A stretch of 44,934 nt of DNA from an uncultured Spartobacteria bacterium (GTDB lineage Bacteria > Verrucomicrobiota > Verrucomicrobiia > Chthoniobacterales > Chthoniobacteraceae): the NCBI GenBank assembly GCA_903882875.1, contig CAIRYQ010000104.1, positions 1-44,934 of the forward strand, written 5' to 3'. Positions 8,453 through 16,053 of this stretch are shown one piece after another. The notes below the pieces were generated by a model. The model was not told the DNA's origin and did not search any database. It was given only the letters and a program-made list of their open reading frames with translations. A program made the translations under genes and the position numbers. Position 1 is the stretch's first letter; every line of letters begins with the position of its first letter.

Positions 8453-9391
8453 ATGGATTTCCCGCCGCTCGACTTCTCGAAGATCCGCACCTACCCGGTC
8501 GCCGACCGCGCAAACAAGGTCGCCGTCGAGGCGTTCGCCAAGCCGCACACCGCGGGCGCGAGCTTCGCGTCGTTCCTCGATGCGCTGCCGGATTTTCTCG
8601 CGGTGCAGGATCTGCGGCATGTCGTTGGCGCGATTGCCGCGGCGGTGCGGAACAAGCGCCCCGTGCTGCTCATGATGGGCGCGCACGCGATCAAGGTCGG
8701 GCTGAATCCGCTCATCGTGGACGCGATGCGGCGCGGCTTTGTGAACGCCGTCGCGTTCAACGGCGCGGGCGCGATCCACGACTTCGAGCTGTGCTACCAG
8801 GGCGAGACGAGCGAGGACGTGCAGCGCGGCTTGAACGACGGCAGCTTCGGCATGGCGGACGAGACCGGCCGCATGATGAACGCCGCGCTCGCCGACGGCA
8901 TCGCACGCGGACTCGGCGCAGGCCGCGCGCTCGGGGAACGCGCGCTCACCTTTCCGAACCGGCACCTCTCCATCATGGCCACCGGCGCGGAAATCGGCGT
9001 GCCCGTCACCGTCCACATCGCCATCGGCACGGACATCATCCACCAGCACCCGACCACGAACGGCGCGCATCTCGGCGAGGCGAGCTACCGCGACTTCCAG
9101 ACCTTCGCCGCCGTGTGCGCGCAGCTTGAGGGCGGTGTCGTGCTGAATGTCGGCAGCGCCGTCATCATGCCGGAAGTTTTCCTGAAGGCGCTCACCATCG
9201 CGCGCAACCTCGGGCACAAGGTGGAGCAGTTCACCACCGCCACGCTCGACATGACGCGCCACTACCGCCCCGCGGAAAACGTCCAGCGCCGCCCCACGGC
9301 GCTGGGCGGACGCGGCGTGTATCTCGTCGGCCACCACGAAATCAACCTGCCGCTGCTCTTCGCCGCCGTCGGTGAAGCACTCGCCCAATGA
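8453..9391 (+). CDS. Conserved protein linked to heptose kinase, remotely deoxyhypusine-synthase-like
   Basis: 312 residues, no signal peptide, cytoplasmic. Glycine-rich motifs (MMGAHAIKVGLNPLI, AFNGAGAIHDFELCYQGETSEDV, AIGTDIIHQHP, GGVVLNVGSAVIMPEVFLKA) suggest a Rossmann-type nucleotide-binding fold. They resemble proteins labelled deoxyhypusine-synthase-like in bacteria, but I cannot assign a reaction. It overlaps the heptose-7-phosphate kinase start by 4 nt (ATGA), which implies translational coupling and a joint role in nucleotide-heptose or surface-sugar metabolism (inference). Confidence 0.75.
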   Translation: MDFPPLDFSKIRTYPVADRANKVAVEAFAKPHTAGASFASFLDALPDFLAVQDLRHVVGAIAAAVRNKRPVLLMMGAHAIKVGLNPLIVDAMRRGFVNAVAFNGAGAIHDFELCYQGETSEDVQRGLNDGSFGMADETGRMMNAALADGIARGLGAGRALGERALTFPNRHLSIMATGAEIGVPVTVHIAIGTDIIHQHPTTNGAHLGEASYRDFQTFAAVCAQLEGGVVLNVGSAVIMPEVFLKALTIARNLGHKVEQFTTATLDMTRHYRPAENVQRRPTALGGRGVYLVGHHEINLPLLFAAVGEALAQ

Positions 9392-10380
9392 CCCGCACCC
9401 GCGTCTCCCAGCTCCTCAACCCCGCAAGCCGCATCCTCGTCGTCGGGGAGATGATGCTCGACGAATTTCTCTGGGGCAAAGTCAGCCGCATCTCGCCCGA
9501 GGCCCCGGTGCCCGTCGTGGATGTCGTGCGCGAGACGTTCAACGCCGGCGGCGCGGCCAACGTCGCCCGCAACCTCCGCGAATTTGCCGACCACGTCCAC
9601 CTCATCAGCCTCGCGGGCACGGGGCACGATGCGGACGTGCTGCGCGCCATCCTCGATGAGCGCGGCGTCGCGCTCGACGGCGTCATCTTCGACGACACCT
9701 ACACCACCATCCGCAAGACGCGCATCGTCGCGCGCAACCAGCAGGTCGTCCGCGTGGACCGCGAGCGGCGGCGCGGCTTCACCGATGCGCAGCGCGCGCA
9801 GGTGCTCGCGAATTTCACCCGCCTCCTCCCTTCGCTCGACGCCATCATCCTGGAGGACTACGACAAGGGCCTGCTCGACCAGCCGCTCACGGACGCGCTC
9901 GTGAAGGCCGCGCGCGCCGCGGGGAAGATCATCACCGTGGACCCGAAGCCCACGAACCCCGTCCGCTGGCACGGCGTGACCTGCGTGACGCCGAACCGCG
10001 CCGAAGCCTTCCGCTTCGCCGGGCGCAAGGAGACCGAGCCCGGCGACACCGTCCTCGAAGACCGCGCCCTGCTCGAAGTCGGCGCGAGCCTGCTGGAGCA
10101 ATGGCGCTGCGATCATCTGCTCATCACGCTCAGCGAGCATGGCATGATCCTCTTCGAGACCGGCCAGCCCCCGCACCACATCCCCACGCGCGCGCAGGAA
10201 GTCATTGATGTCTCCGGCGCGGGCGACACCGCCATCGCCGTCTTCACCGCCGCGCTCGCCGGCGGCGCGACCCCGCGCGAAGCCGCCGAGATCGCGAACC
10301 ACGCCAGCGGCATCGTCGTCGCCAAGACCGGCACCGCCGTCACCTCCCGCGAGGAACTGCTCGCCAGCTTCCCAGCATAG
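9388..10380 (+). CDS. hldA: D-glycero-beta-D-manno-heptose-7-phosphate kinase (RfaE/HldE domain I)
   Basis: 330 residues, a stand-alone PfkB-family kinase corresponding to the first domain of HldE. Motifs: SRILVVGEMMLDEFLWG at the start, NAGGAANVARNL for sugar binding, RKTRIVARNQQVVRVDRE, DPKPTNP, and the catalytic signature DVSGAGDTAIAVF. It would phosphorylate heptose-7-phosphate to the 1,7-bisphosphate in ADP-heptose synthesis. No adenylyltransferase domain is attached, so that step must be encoded elsewhere. The gene overlaps the previous one by ATGA and is followed by a large palindromic repeat. Confidence 0.88.
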   Translation: MTRTRVSQLLNPASRILVVGEMMLDEFLWGKVSRISPEAPVPVVDVVRETFNAGGAANVARNLREFADHVHLISLAGTGHDADVLRAILDERGVALDGVIFDDTYTTIRKTRIVARNQQVVRVDRERRRGFTDAQRAQVLANFTRLLPSLDAIILEDYDKGLLDQPLTDALVKAARAAGKIITVDPKPTNPVRWHGVTCVTPNRAEAFRFAGRKETEPGDTVLEDRALLEVGASLLEQWRCDHLLITLSEHGMILFETGQPPHHIPTRAQEVIDVSGAGDTAIAVFTAALAGGATPREAAEIANHASGIVVAKTGTAVTSREELLASFPA

Positions 10381-10383
10381 GGC

Positions 10384-10700
10384 CTCTTGGGCAAAGTGCA
10401 GCCATCCGAGTGACGGCGCTGCATCGAGGGCCGAAGGCCCCTCACAAGCCAGCCCAGGGCAAGCGAGGAACGAGCGCCGCCCTGGGTCTTGCATGGTAAA
10501 ATGGACAAAGCCCTGAAAGGGCGCGGCAAGGTGTGCCGCCCTTGCGGCAAAGGTGCGCCGCCCTTTTAGGGCTTTGTTGGCTTCCTGCCCCTGTCCCAGG
10601 GCGGCGTCCGCGAAAGACGCGGACTTGCCCTGGGCTGGCTTGCGTCGGGCCTTTGGCCCGCGATGCACCGCCGCCTCTGCCAAAGTGCATGACAGGCCCT
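10384..10700. repeat. Paired inverted palindromic module (element B)
   Basis: Two copies of a module of about 115 nt face each other. The left copy has hairpin GGGCCGAAGGCCC, then AGCCAGCCCAGGGCAAG, GCCGCCCTGGG and AAAGCCCTGAAAGGGC. The right copy shows the same blocks in reverse order and orientation: GCCCTTTTAGGGCTTT, CCCAGGGCGGC, CTTGCCCTGGGCTGGCTT, GGGCCTTTGGCCC. The whole unit is one large imperfect palindrome. It has the same block order as the element at 14488-14725 but a different sequence. No credible gene lies here. Confidence 0.75.
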
Positions 10701-10713
10701 TGCAGAGGCCCGC

Positions 10714-10783
10714 GTGCGCGCACGGAAGCGCGCACGGAGAAGCGCGCACGGGGAAGCGCACACGGGGAAGCGCGCGCGGAGCC
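10714..10783. repeat. 14-nt tandem repeat, about five units
   Basis: Unit GCGCGCACGGAGAA or close variants (GCGCGCACGGGGAA, GCGCACACGGGGAA) at 10728, 10742, 10756 and 10770, with a degenerate first unit at 10714. Confidence 0.8.
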
Positions 10784-10800
10784 ACGCGCTCCACCGCGCT

Positions 10801-10842
10801 GTCGCGCCTTCATCGTCGCGCCTTCATCGTCGCGCCTTCATC
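10801..10842. repeat. 14-nt tandem repeat, three perfect units
   Basis: GTCGCGCCTTCATC is repeated three times without mismatch. The sequence differs from the neighbouring array but the 14-nt period is the same. Confidence 0.9.
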
Positions 10843-10874
10843 CGATGGCGACCGCCCTTTGCCTTGACCGGCCT

Positions 10875-11069
10875 CTAGCAGAGGCCCGCTGGCAGGCCCG
10901 GCACCAGATGCTTCGACGTAAGGGACGCCTTCCTGTGCTGCTCCCGGAGGTCCTTCTGGCGCTCCTTCTCATTCTTCCGCACCGTGATCTGCACTTGCTG
11001 CCCCTCGGGCAGGCTCTCGCCCGCAGGCAGTTTGATGACTCCGTTCTCGACGATGCCGGTTAGCTTCAT
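10875..11069 (-). CDS. Small antitoxin-like protein (DUF104/AbrB-like appearance)
   Basis: 64 residues from ATG 11069; a GTG at 11084 in the same frame is an alternative start. The N-terminus (KLTGIVENGVIKLP, then ESLPEGQQVQITVR) has the strand-turn-strand look of DUF104 and related antitoxins. A charged tail follows (KNEKERQKDLREQHRKAS). No toxin gene lies next to it, and its downstream flank is repeat DNA, so it may be a stray or inactive antitoxin. The family match rests on a short motif only. Confidence 0.45.
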   Translation of the reverse strand: MKLTGIVENGVIKLPAGESLPEGQQVQITVRKNEKERQKDLREQHRKASLTSKHLVPGLPAGLC

Positions 11070-11084
11070 GCGGGGAGGATGCAC

Positions 11085-11357
11085 GCAGTTTGGCGCGCGT
11101 CAAATTACCGCGTCGCACACCCGTAACTTTCCCGACACTTTCCCCTTGACCCCGCCCGCCGCGGGCGCATCGTTTCCGCCGTTACCTCACCCCCAACTCC
11201 GGACAGAGCCCTCTGTCTGCCGGACGTGCCAGTCGGTGGCATTCGGCGCGCGAGCGGCCCGGTTCCGGGAAGCCCTCCACCGCACCGCCATGAACACTCC
11301 CAGCCGCGCCCCGCGCACAGCGCCCTGCGCGCAACCATGCACCGCAGGCACGCGCCC
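11085..11357. other. Intergenic region, no supported gene
   Basis: GC-rich spacer between the divergent antitoxin-like gene and the HU/DUF4469-like gene. A TTGACC at about 11152 could be a -35 box, but no convincing -10 box follows. A 23-codon frame from ATG 11290 overlaps the downstream ATG at 11358 by ATGA; its Pro/Ala/Arg-rich composition looks non-coding. Confidence 0.4.
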
Positions 11358-12275
11358 ATGAGCAAGCCCCTCCTCTATGGCATGACCAATCCCTTCACCG
11401 GGGAGCCCTTCAAATACGGCGACCCGAACATCCGCTACGGCTTCTACCTCGAGCCGGGCGACCCCGGCTTTGTCCCCTACCCGGACCAGCCCCCGCAGCC
11501 CAAGCCGAAGCCGCCCCACAAATCCTTTCATCGCAAACCGAAACCAAGAGACAGCAGCAGCAACACAACAACCAACCCATCCACGAACATGAGCACGTTC
11601 CAATACAACGTCGTCCCCAAATCCGGGGGCGGATTCAGCACGCGTCCCGTCCTCTCCGACGAGTTCGACGACGCCACCATAGACAACGCCGTCGCCGCAC
11701 AAAACGGCCTCACCGCCGCGCAATGCGTCGCCGTCCTCACCTCCTACCTCGACCAGTTCCTCTTGCGCGCCGCCGACTGCGAGTGGAGCCACCTGTTCCA
11801 CGACCTCCTCAGCATCCGCCCCACCAGCGGCGGCAGCTCGCCCACGCCCGACGGATTCCACACCCCTGTGGACATCAATGCGGGCCTCTCCCTCTCCATC
11901 AGCCCCGATCGGCTGGATGACTGGCGCTCGACCCTCAGCATTCAAAGCATGGGACAGACGGGGCTCCAGACGCCCGAGGTGGACAGCATCATCAACCTCG
12001 CCGACGGCACGCAGGATACCTACGTCGCGGGCGAAATCATCCAGCTCGGCGGCGACCACCTCGCCTTCGACAAGACGGACACCGCGCAGGGCGTCTTCTA
12101 CGCCACCGCCGCCGCACCGGGGACGAAGGTCCGCATCGCCAGCTACGGCCCGATCTCGCCCACGCAGATCAACGCCATCATGCCCGCCGGCCTCTCCGGC
12201 CCGCTCACCATCACCGTCGTCGTGCGGATCGCCAACAGCCTCCGCAGCACCACCTACCTGCATCCCATCGGGTAA
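11358..12275 (+). CDS. HU-like DNA-binding protein with DUF4469-type C-terminal domain
   Basis: 305 residues from ATG 11358; an internal ATG at 11589 would give 228 residues, closer to the usual family length. From 11589 the protein has an HU-like part (FQYNVVPKSGGGFSTRPVL, DDATIDNAVAAQNGLTAAQ, then VDINAGLSLSISP) and an Ig-like DUF4469 tail (GGDHLAFDKTDTAQGVFY, ITVVVRIANSLRST). This order is known from HU/DUF4469 proteins of Bacteroidota and relatives. The 77 residues before it are Pro/Lys-rich. The A/C-rich DNA just before 11589 looks like the untranslated leaders elsewhere in this window, which favours the later start. It lies directly upstream of the 22-nt repeat array. Confidence 0.65.
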   Translation: MSKPLLYGMTNPFTGEPFKYGDPNIRYGFYLEPGDPGFVPYPDQPPQPKPKPPHKSFHRKPKPRDSSSNTTTNPSTNMSTFQYNVVPKSGGGFSTRPVLSDEFDDATIDNAVAAQNGLTAAQCVAVLTSYLDQFLLRAADCEWSHLFHDLLSIRPTSGGSSPTPDGFHTPVDINAGLSLSISPDRLDDWRSTLSIQSMGQTGLQTPEVDSIINLADGTQDTYVAGEIIQLGGDHLAFDKTDTAQGVFYATAAAPGTKVRIASYGPISPTQINAIMPAGLSGPLTITVVVRIANSLRSTTYLHPIG

Positions 12276-12285
12276 AATGCGCGCA

Positions 12286-12571
12286 CCCCCAGGGTCGCGA
12301 CCAGTCCCCCCGTGGGTGGGCACCGCTCACCCCCAGGGGGAGCAGCGCCGACCCCCTGGGGGACCGATGCCCACCCCGTGGGGGACCGATGCCCACCCCC
12401 GGGGTCAGCACTGCCCACCCCCAGGGTGGGCGGCGCTCACCCTGCCAGTCAGCGCCGCTCCCCCCGTGGGTCAGCACGACGATCCCCCGGGGTCAGCAGC
12501 GCCCACCCAGGGGAGGAGCGCCGCTCCCCCCGTGGGATGCCGCCGCCCACCCGGCGGGGCAGCGGGAGGCA
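12286..12571. repeat. Array of 13 units of 22 nt (C-run/G-run repeat)
   Basis: 286 nt, which is exactly 13 x 22. Each unit starts with CCCCC, one or two variable bases and a G-run, followed by a linker such as TCAGCACTGCCCA or ACCGATGCCCA. Unit starts are 12286, 12306, 12330, 12352, 12374, 12396, 12418, 12440, 12460, 12484, 12506, 12526 and 12550. The 20-nt units are compensated by 24-nt neighbours, so phase is kept. A partial unit follows at 12572. Each C-run/G-run pair can form a small hairpin. It lies between the HU/DUF4469-like gene and the TPR gene. Confidence 0.85.
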
Positions 12572-12641
12572 CCCCGATTTGCAGACTTGCGGCACCCCGC
12601 ACTCATTTCATAGACTCGACCCAAGCACAGCACCCATCCCC

Positions 12642-14486
12642 ATGAGCACAGAACCCGCACCCGCCTACCGGTGGCTGAAGGCCGAGCATGTGGACCTCGC
12701 CTTCTGGCGCATCCACAGCCCGCTGCCCTGGCCCGCGGAGGACCAGACGAAGATTGACCCGAAGAAGGGCTTCCCCTTTGAAAAGCTGCTGGAGGGCATC
12801 CGGCGGCTGCGCGCGGATCCGAAGCGGTGGAAGGAGGAATGGGGTGCGGTGGAGACATTCCTCCAGCGGGGCGAATCGCTGAACGACACGCTGGAGGAGG
12901 GCGACTTCGCCAGCGGGCTGCGGGTGCTGGACGAGATGGAGCGGCTGCGGCCGGGCACGGCGTATTGCGCCTTCAACCGCGCCTTCGTCCTCCGCACGCA
13001 GGGCGACAAGGTGGGGGCGCTCGCCTCCTCCATCATCGCAAGCGAGCGCGCGCCCAAGCTCGAATACGTGTGGATGCGCCGGGGCGACCTGCACGAGGAT
13101 CTGGAGCAGAAGAAGGATGCCATCTTCTGCTTCCGCAAGGCACTCGCGCTGCTGCCGAACCATCCGCAGGCGCTCGAGGGGCTGGCCCGGCTCGGGGCGA
13201 TGGCGAAGCTCACGCTGCAAATGCCTGACGGCACGCACGAGGTCCGCTACATGACGCACGAGGAGTTCACCCGCAGCACGAGGGAGAACATCGCGCGCTG
13301 CACGCCGGGGGACCCGAGGCTGCGCTCGCTGCTCAGGCAGTTCCGCGAGGCGCGCAACGCGGAGCTGGCGACGGTGGCGATTGGCCGCATCCTCGACGAC
13401 AACCCGCCGGACGCCCTGCTGCTGCGCGCATGGCGGGCGGATGCGCTGCGAATGCAGAAGCGCATCCCCGAGGCGCGCAAGGCGCTGCGGGCCATCTTCG
13501 ACGAGCATTCCAACCATCCCGAGGCCCTCTATACGCTCGCGTGGTGCAACTTTGACGAGGGGCTGAACGATGAGGGCTGGGAGAACATCCACATGGCGCT
13601 GGTCAGCGACCCGAACCACGAGAAGGCCCTCCAGGTGCTCTTCAACATCGGGCCTCAGAACACCGACCCGGAGGTGGTCGCGTCGCTGACCCTGTGGGGC
13701 GTGGAAAACAACTCCTGGCGGGCATTCTGGTGGGCCTGCTTCCACGCCACCAGCCTCGGGGACAAGGCCGGCGCGCTGCGCTGCGCGGAGACAGCCTACC
13801 GCATGGCCCCGGACGAGCGGGAGACCCTTTTCCACTACGCAAACTGCCTCAACAACGCGGACGAGGGCGAGCACCTCGCGGCGCTCGTCCACCCGCGCCT
13901 GCCGGTGTGCAAGGGGGACTACCTGCTCAAGTACATCTTCGCAGGGGCGATGAAGAAGCTGGGGCTCAAGGACGAGGCCATCCGCGTGCTGCGCGAGGCG
14001 CTCACCGAGGAGAGCGACATCACCGTGGAATGGCGCGGCATCCTCCAGCACTTCCTGGATGAACTCACGGGCCTGCTCGCCGAGGGCGAGATCGATCCCG
14101 AGCTGCACCCCGGCACGGACACGCTGCGCCGCGCCATCTGGGTCGGCACCGACGTGGGGCCGAAGACGGAGATCATCCCGCCGGGCGTGGCAGTGCCCGC
14201 CGGGCGCCCGGTGAAGATGCTGCCCGCGCCGGGCTTCACGGGCAGCACGGGCAGCATGGCGGTGTACCAGCACGGCACCAGCACGGCACTGGAGCCGCTG
14301 AGCCTCGGCTGGTTCCGGGCGCACGAGATAGACTTCGCAGCGGCGGAGCAGCCGCTGATGATGATCACCGTCACGGAGCGCAAGAAGCTGGAGGCCGTCG
14401 TCAAGCAGGGCGAGAGGCGCCTGCCCGTGACGTGGACCCTCTACCGCGTGCCGTCCATGGAGACGGAGGGCAAGGGCGGAAGCTGA
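12642..14486 (+). CDS. Tetratricopeptide-repeat protein
   Basis: 614 residues, no signal peptide. Residues 60-480 form repeated helical pairs of TPR type. Examples are GDFASGLRVLDEMERLRPG, YVWMRRGDLHEDLEQKKDAI, AIFCFRKALALLPNHPQALEGL, ARKALRAIFDEHSNHPEALYTLAW and KDEAIRVLREALTEES. The last 110 residues (after AIWVGTDVGPKTEIIPPG) are a separate, unrecognised domain. ATG 12642 was chosen because the upstream frame runs through the 22-nt array and has no start of its own near a leader. It is probably a protein-interaction scaffold. Pairing with the HU/DUF4469-like gene across the array is notable, but the function is unknown. Confidence 0.8.
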   Translation: MSTEPAPAYRWLKAEHVDLAFWRIHSPLPWPAEDQTKIDPKKGFPFEKLLEGIRRLRADPKRWKEEWGAVETFLQRGESLNDTLEEGDFASGLRVLDEMERLRPGTAYCAFNRAFVLRTQGDKVGALASSIIASERAPKLEYVWMRRGDLHEDLEQKKDAIFCFRKALALLPNHPQALEGLARLGAMAKLTLQMPDGTHEVRYMTHEEFTRSTRENIARCTPGDPRLRSLLRQFREARNAELATVAIGRILDDNPPDALLLRAWRADALRMQKRIPEARKALRAIFDEHSNHPEALYTLAWCNFDEGLNDEGWENIHMALVSDPNHEKALQVLFNIGPQNTDPEVVASLTLWGVENNSWRAFWWACFHATSLGDKAGALRCAETAYRMAPDERETLFHYANCLNNADEGEHLAALVHPRLPVCKGDYLLKYIFAGAMKKLGLKDEAIRVLREALTEESDITVEWRGILQHFLDELTGLLAEGEIDPELHPGTDTLRRAIWVGTDVGPKTEIIPPGVAVPAGRPVKMLPAPGFTGSTGSMAVYQHGTSTALEPLSLGWFRAHEIDFAAAEQPLMMITVTERKKLEAVVKQGERRLPVTWTLYRVPSMETEGKGGS

Positions 14487-14487
14487 G

Positions 14488-14725
14488 GGCATGCACCGGA
14501 AGTCCTATGGTGCTTGAGCGCCAAGGGCGCGCTCCATACCAGCCTTGGGCAACGCCCAAGGATCCATCGGGCAATATGGGCAAAAGGGCTGAAAGCCCGC
14601 GCCATTCCGCAGCACCGATTTGCCTATGGATCGGGCTTTCAGCCCTCTGGTTCGTCATCGTCTGATTCCTGGGGCGTTGCCCCAGGCTGGTATGATCGCG
14701 GGCCTTTGGCCCTCCATGCATTCCG
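14488..14725. repeat. Paired inverted palindromic module (element A)
   Basis: Two oppositely oriented copies of a module of about 100 nt. The left copy carries CATACCAGCC, hairpin CCTTGGGCAACGCCCAAGG (14543-14561) and AGGGCTGAAAGCCCG. The right copy carries CGGGCTTTCAGCCCT, hairpin CCTGGGGCGTTGCCCCAGG (14668-14686), GGCTGGTATG and GGGCCTTTGGCCC. Block order is the same as in the element at 10384-10700. Short frames with SLGQRPR-type peptides in it are artefacts of the repeat. Confidence 0.8.
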
Positions 14726-14784
14726 GTACCCACACTGAGCGCACAGTCCCCCGCCACCTGCACACCCATCCCCTGCCCCGCCCC

Positions 14785-14822
14785 GCGAACTGCATCTCCG
14801 CCAGCCGGCGGCAGGTGCCGCC
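14785..14822. repeat. 38-nt copy of the 3' end of the ABC exporter gene
   Basis: 36 of 38 positions match 16061-16098, which encodes the last residues (RRLAEMQFAG) of the ABC exporter. The two copies are in direct orientation and flank the serine hydrolase gene. Confidence 0.85.
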
Positions 14823-14828
14823 CTGCCC

Positions 14829-15923
14829 CTATTTCGCGCCGGGCGGGAGGCGGGGCTTGGGATGGCCGGCTTTCCAGGCGTCGAAGAGGATGTCCGTGGG
14901 GCCGTTGCCGGATTCGGCATTGATGAGGAGGACGGCCTGCACGTCGTCGTGGAAGAGGACGATGGCGCTGTGCCAGGAGCCGGAGCCTTCGTCGTCGCTC
15001 CAGCCCCAGTCGCCGCCCTTGGCGCAGTCGGGCAGGCCGCGATCCAGGCCGAAGCAGCCCTCCTGCATTTCCTTCACGCTGGCCTCGGAGATGACGGTGT
15101 GGTTGCGCAGGCCGAGGAGGAATTTGCCGAGCGCCTGCGCGGAGGCATACCAGCCGGCGGCGCCGGCCCACGGGGTGCAGTCGAGGCCGTAGGGGTTGCC
15201 GTGCGTCTTGGTGCCGGGCTTGTCGTAGCCGTAGGCGGCCTCGCCGGGGGCGGAGCGGGTGGTCATGGGCCCGGCCCCCATGGGCTTGAGCAGGTGTCTC
15301 TGGACGTAGGCGGTGTAGGGCTCGCCGCTGATCTGCTCGATGACGAGGCGGAGCGCGTAGAAGTTGTTGTTGGCGTAATGCGACTCGACGCCGGGCGGGT
15401 GCGCGAGCGGGGTGAGGAGGACCTTCTCGAGCGCGGCGGGGGTGTTCGCGTCGGGGAGCTTGTCGGAAATGCCGCCGGAGTGCGTGAGGAGGTGGCGGAT
15501 GGTGATTTTCTTCGCGTCGGGGGTGACGCGCGGGATGATGCGGCGGACGTGCTGCCAGAACGGGTCGTCCAGCGAGAAGCCCTTCTCATCCCGCAGCTTC
15601 ATCACGGCGGCGGCGGTGATGGTCTTCGAGGCGCTGGCGAGCTGCATGGGCTCGAAGACGGTCCACTTGCGTGGCGGATGCCCCGGCGTGCCGGGCGCGA
15701 TGGCGTAGCCCCATTCGGCGTGCGCGGCGACGCGGCCCCCGTGGAGGAATTCGCACGCGTAGCCCCCGCGGATCTTCCCGTCCAGCCGGGCGTGGACATG
15801 CTCGATCATTTTCCGGAAGTCCGGCGCGGGTGGCGGCTCCTCCGCCGTGAGCGTGCCCGCGCAGGCGGCGATGGCGCAGGCCATGGGAGCGAAACGGAAG
15901 CGGAATACGGAGGGCGGATTCAT
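14829..15923 (-). CDS. Serine hydrolase of the beta-lactamase / class C PBP-like family
   Basis: 364 residues. The first 27 look like a signal peptide (FRFAPMACAIAACAGTLTA). The serine-hydrolase motifs are S97-A-S-K100 (LASASKTITAAAV) and Y183-A-N185 (SHYANNNFYALR), with HLLTHSGGI between them. This places it in the Beta-lactamase (PF00144) family of esterases, D-aminopeptidases and carboxypeptidases; the natural substrate cannot be told. ATG 15923 was chosen because it directly precedes the signal peptide. The gene lies 130 nt downstream of the ABC exporter on the same strand and is flanked by 38-nt direct repeats of that gene's end, so it may have been inserted or duplicated there. Confidence 0.82.
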   Translation of the reverse strand: MNPPSVFRFRFAPMACAIAACAGTLTAEEPPPAPDFRKMIEHVHARLDGKIRGGYACEFLHGGRVAAHAEWGYAIAPGTPGHPPRKWTVFEPMQLASASKTITAAAVMKLRDEKGFSLDDPFWQHVRRIIPRVTPDAKKITIRHLLTHSGGISDKLPDANTPAALEKVLLTPLAHPPGVESHYANNNFYALRLVIEQISGEPYTAYVQRHLLKPMGAGPMTTRSAPGEAAYGYDKPGTKTHGNPYGLDCTPWAGAAGWYASAQALGKFLLGLRNHTVISEASVKEMQEGCFGLDRGLPDCAKGGDWGWSDDEGSGSWHSAIVLFHDDVQAVLLINAESGNGPTDILFDAWKAGHPKPRLPPGAK

Positions 15924-16053
15924 GCCCGGATTGAAGCCGGGCGACGGGGAAAATGCAACCGCAGACACCGGCCAGCCACCCGCACTCCGGCCCGCACTTT
16001 GAAAGCCACCCGGCCTCGTGAAGCCGCGGCGGGCAGCCGCCTTCACCCCGCCA

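Noticed and set aside
6728-9388. Minus-strand frame of 886 codons
   Set aside because: Antisense to the acetylesterase and the following gene; His/Arg/Glu-rich composition typical of a shadow frame, with no domain.
12286-12571. CRISPR array
   Set aside because: Units are 22 nt, degenerate and contiguous with no unique spacers, and no cas gene is near.
12603-14492. Minus-strand frame of 629 codons opposite the TPR gene
   Set aside because: The plus strand encodes clear TPR helices; the minus frame shows no family pattern.
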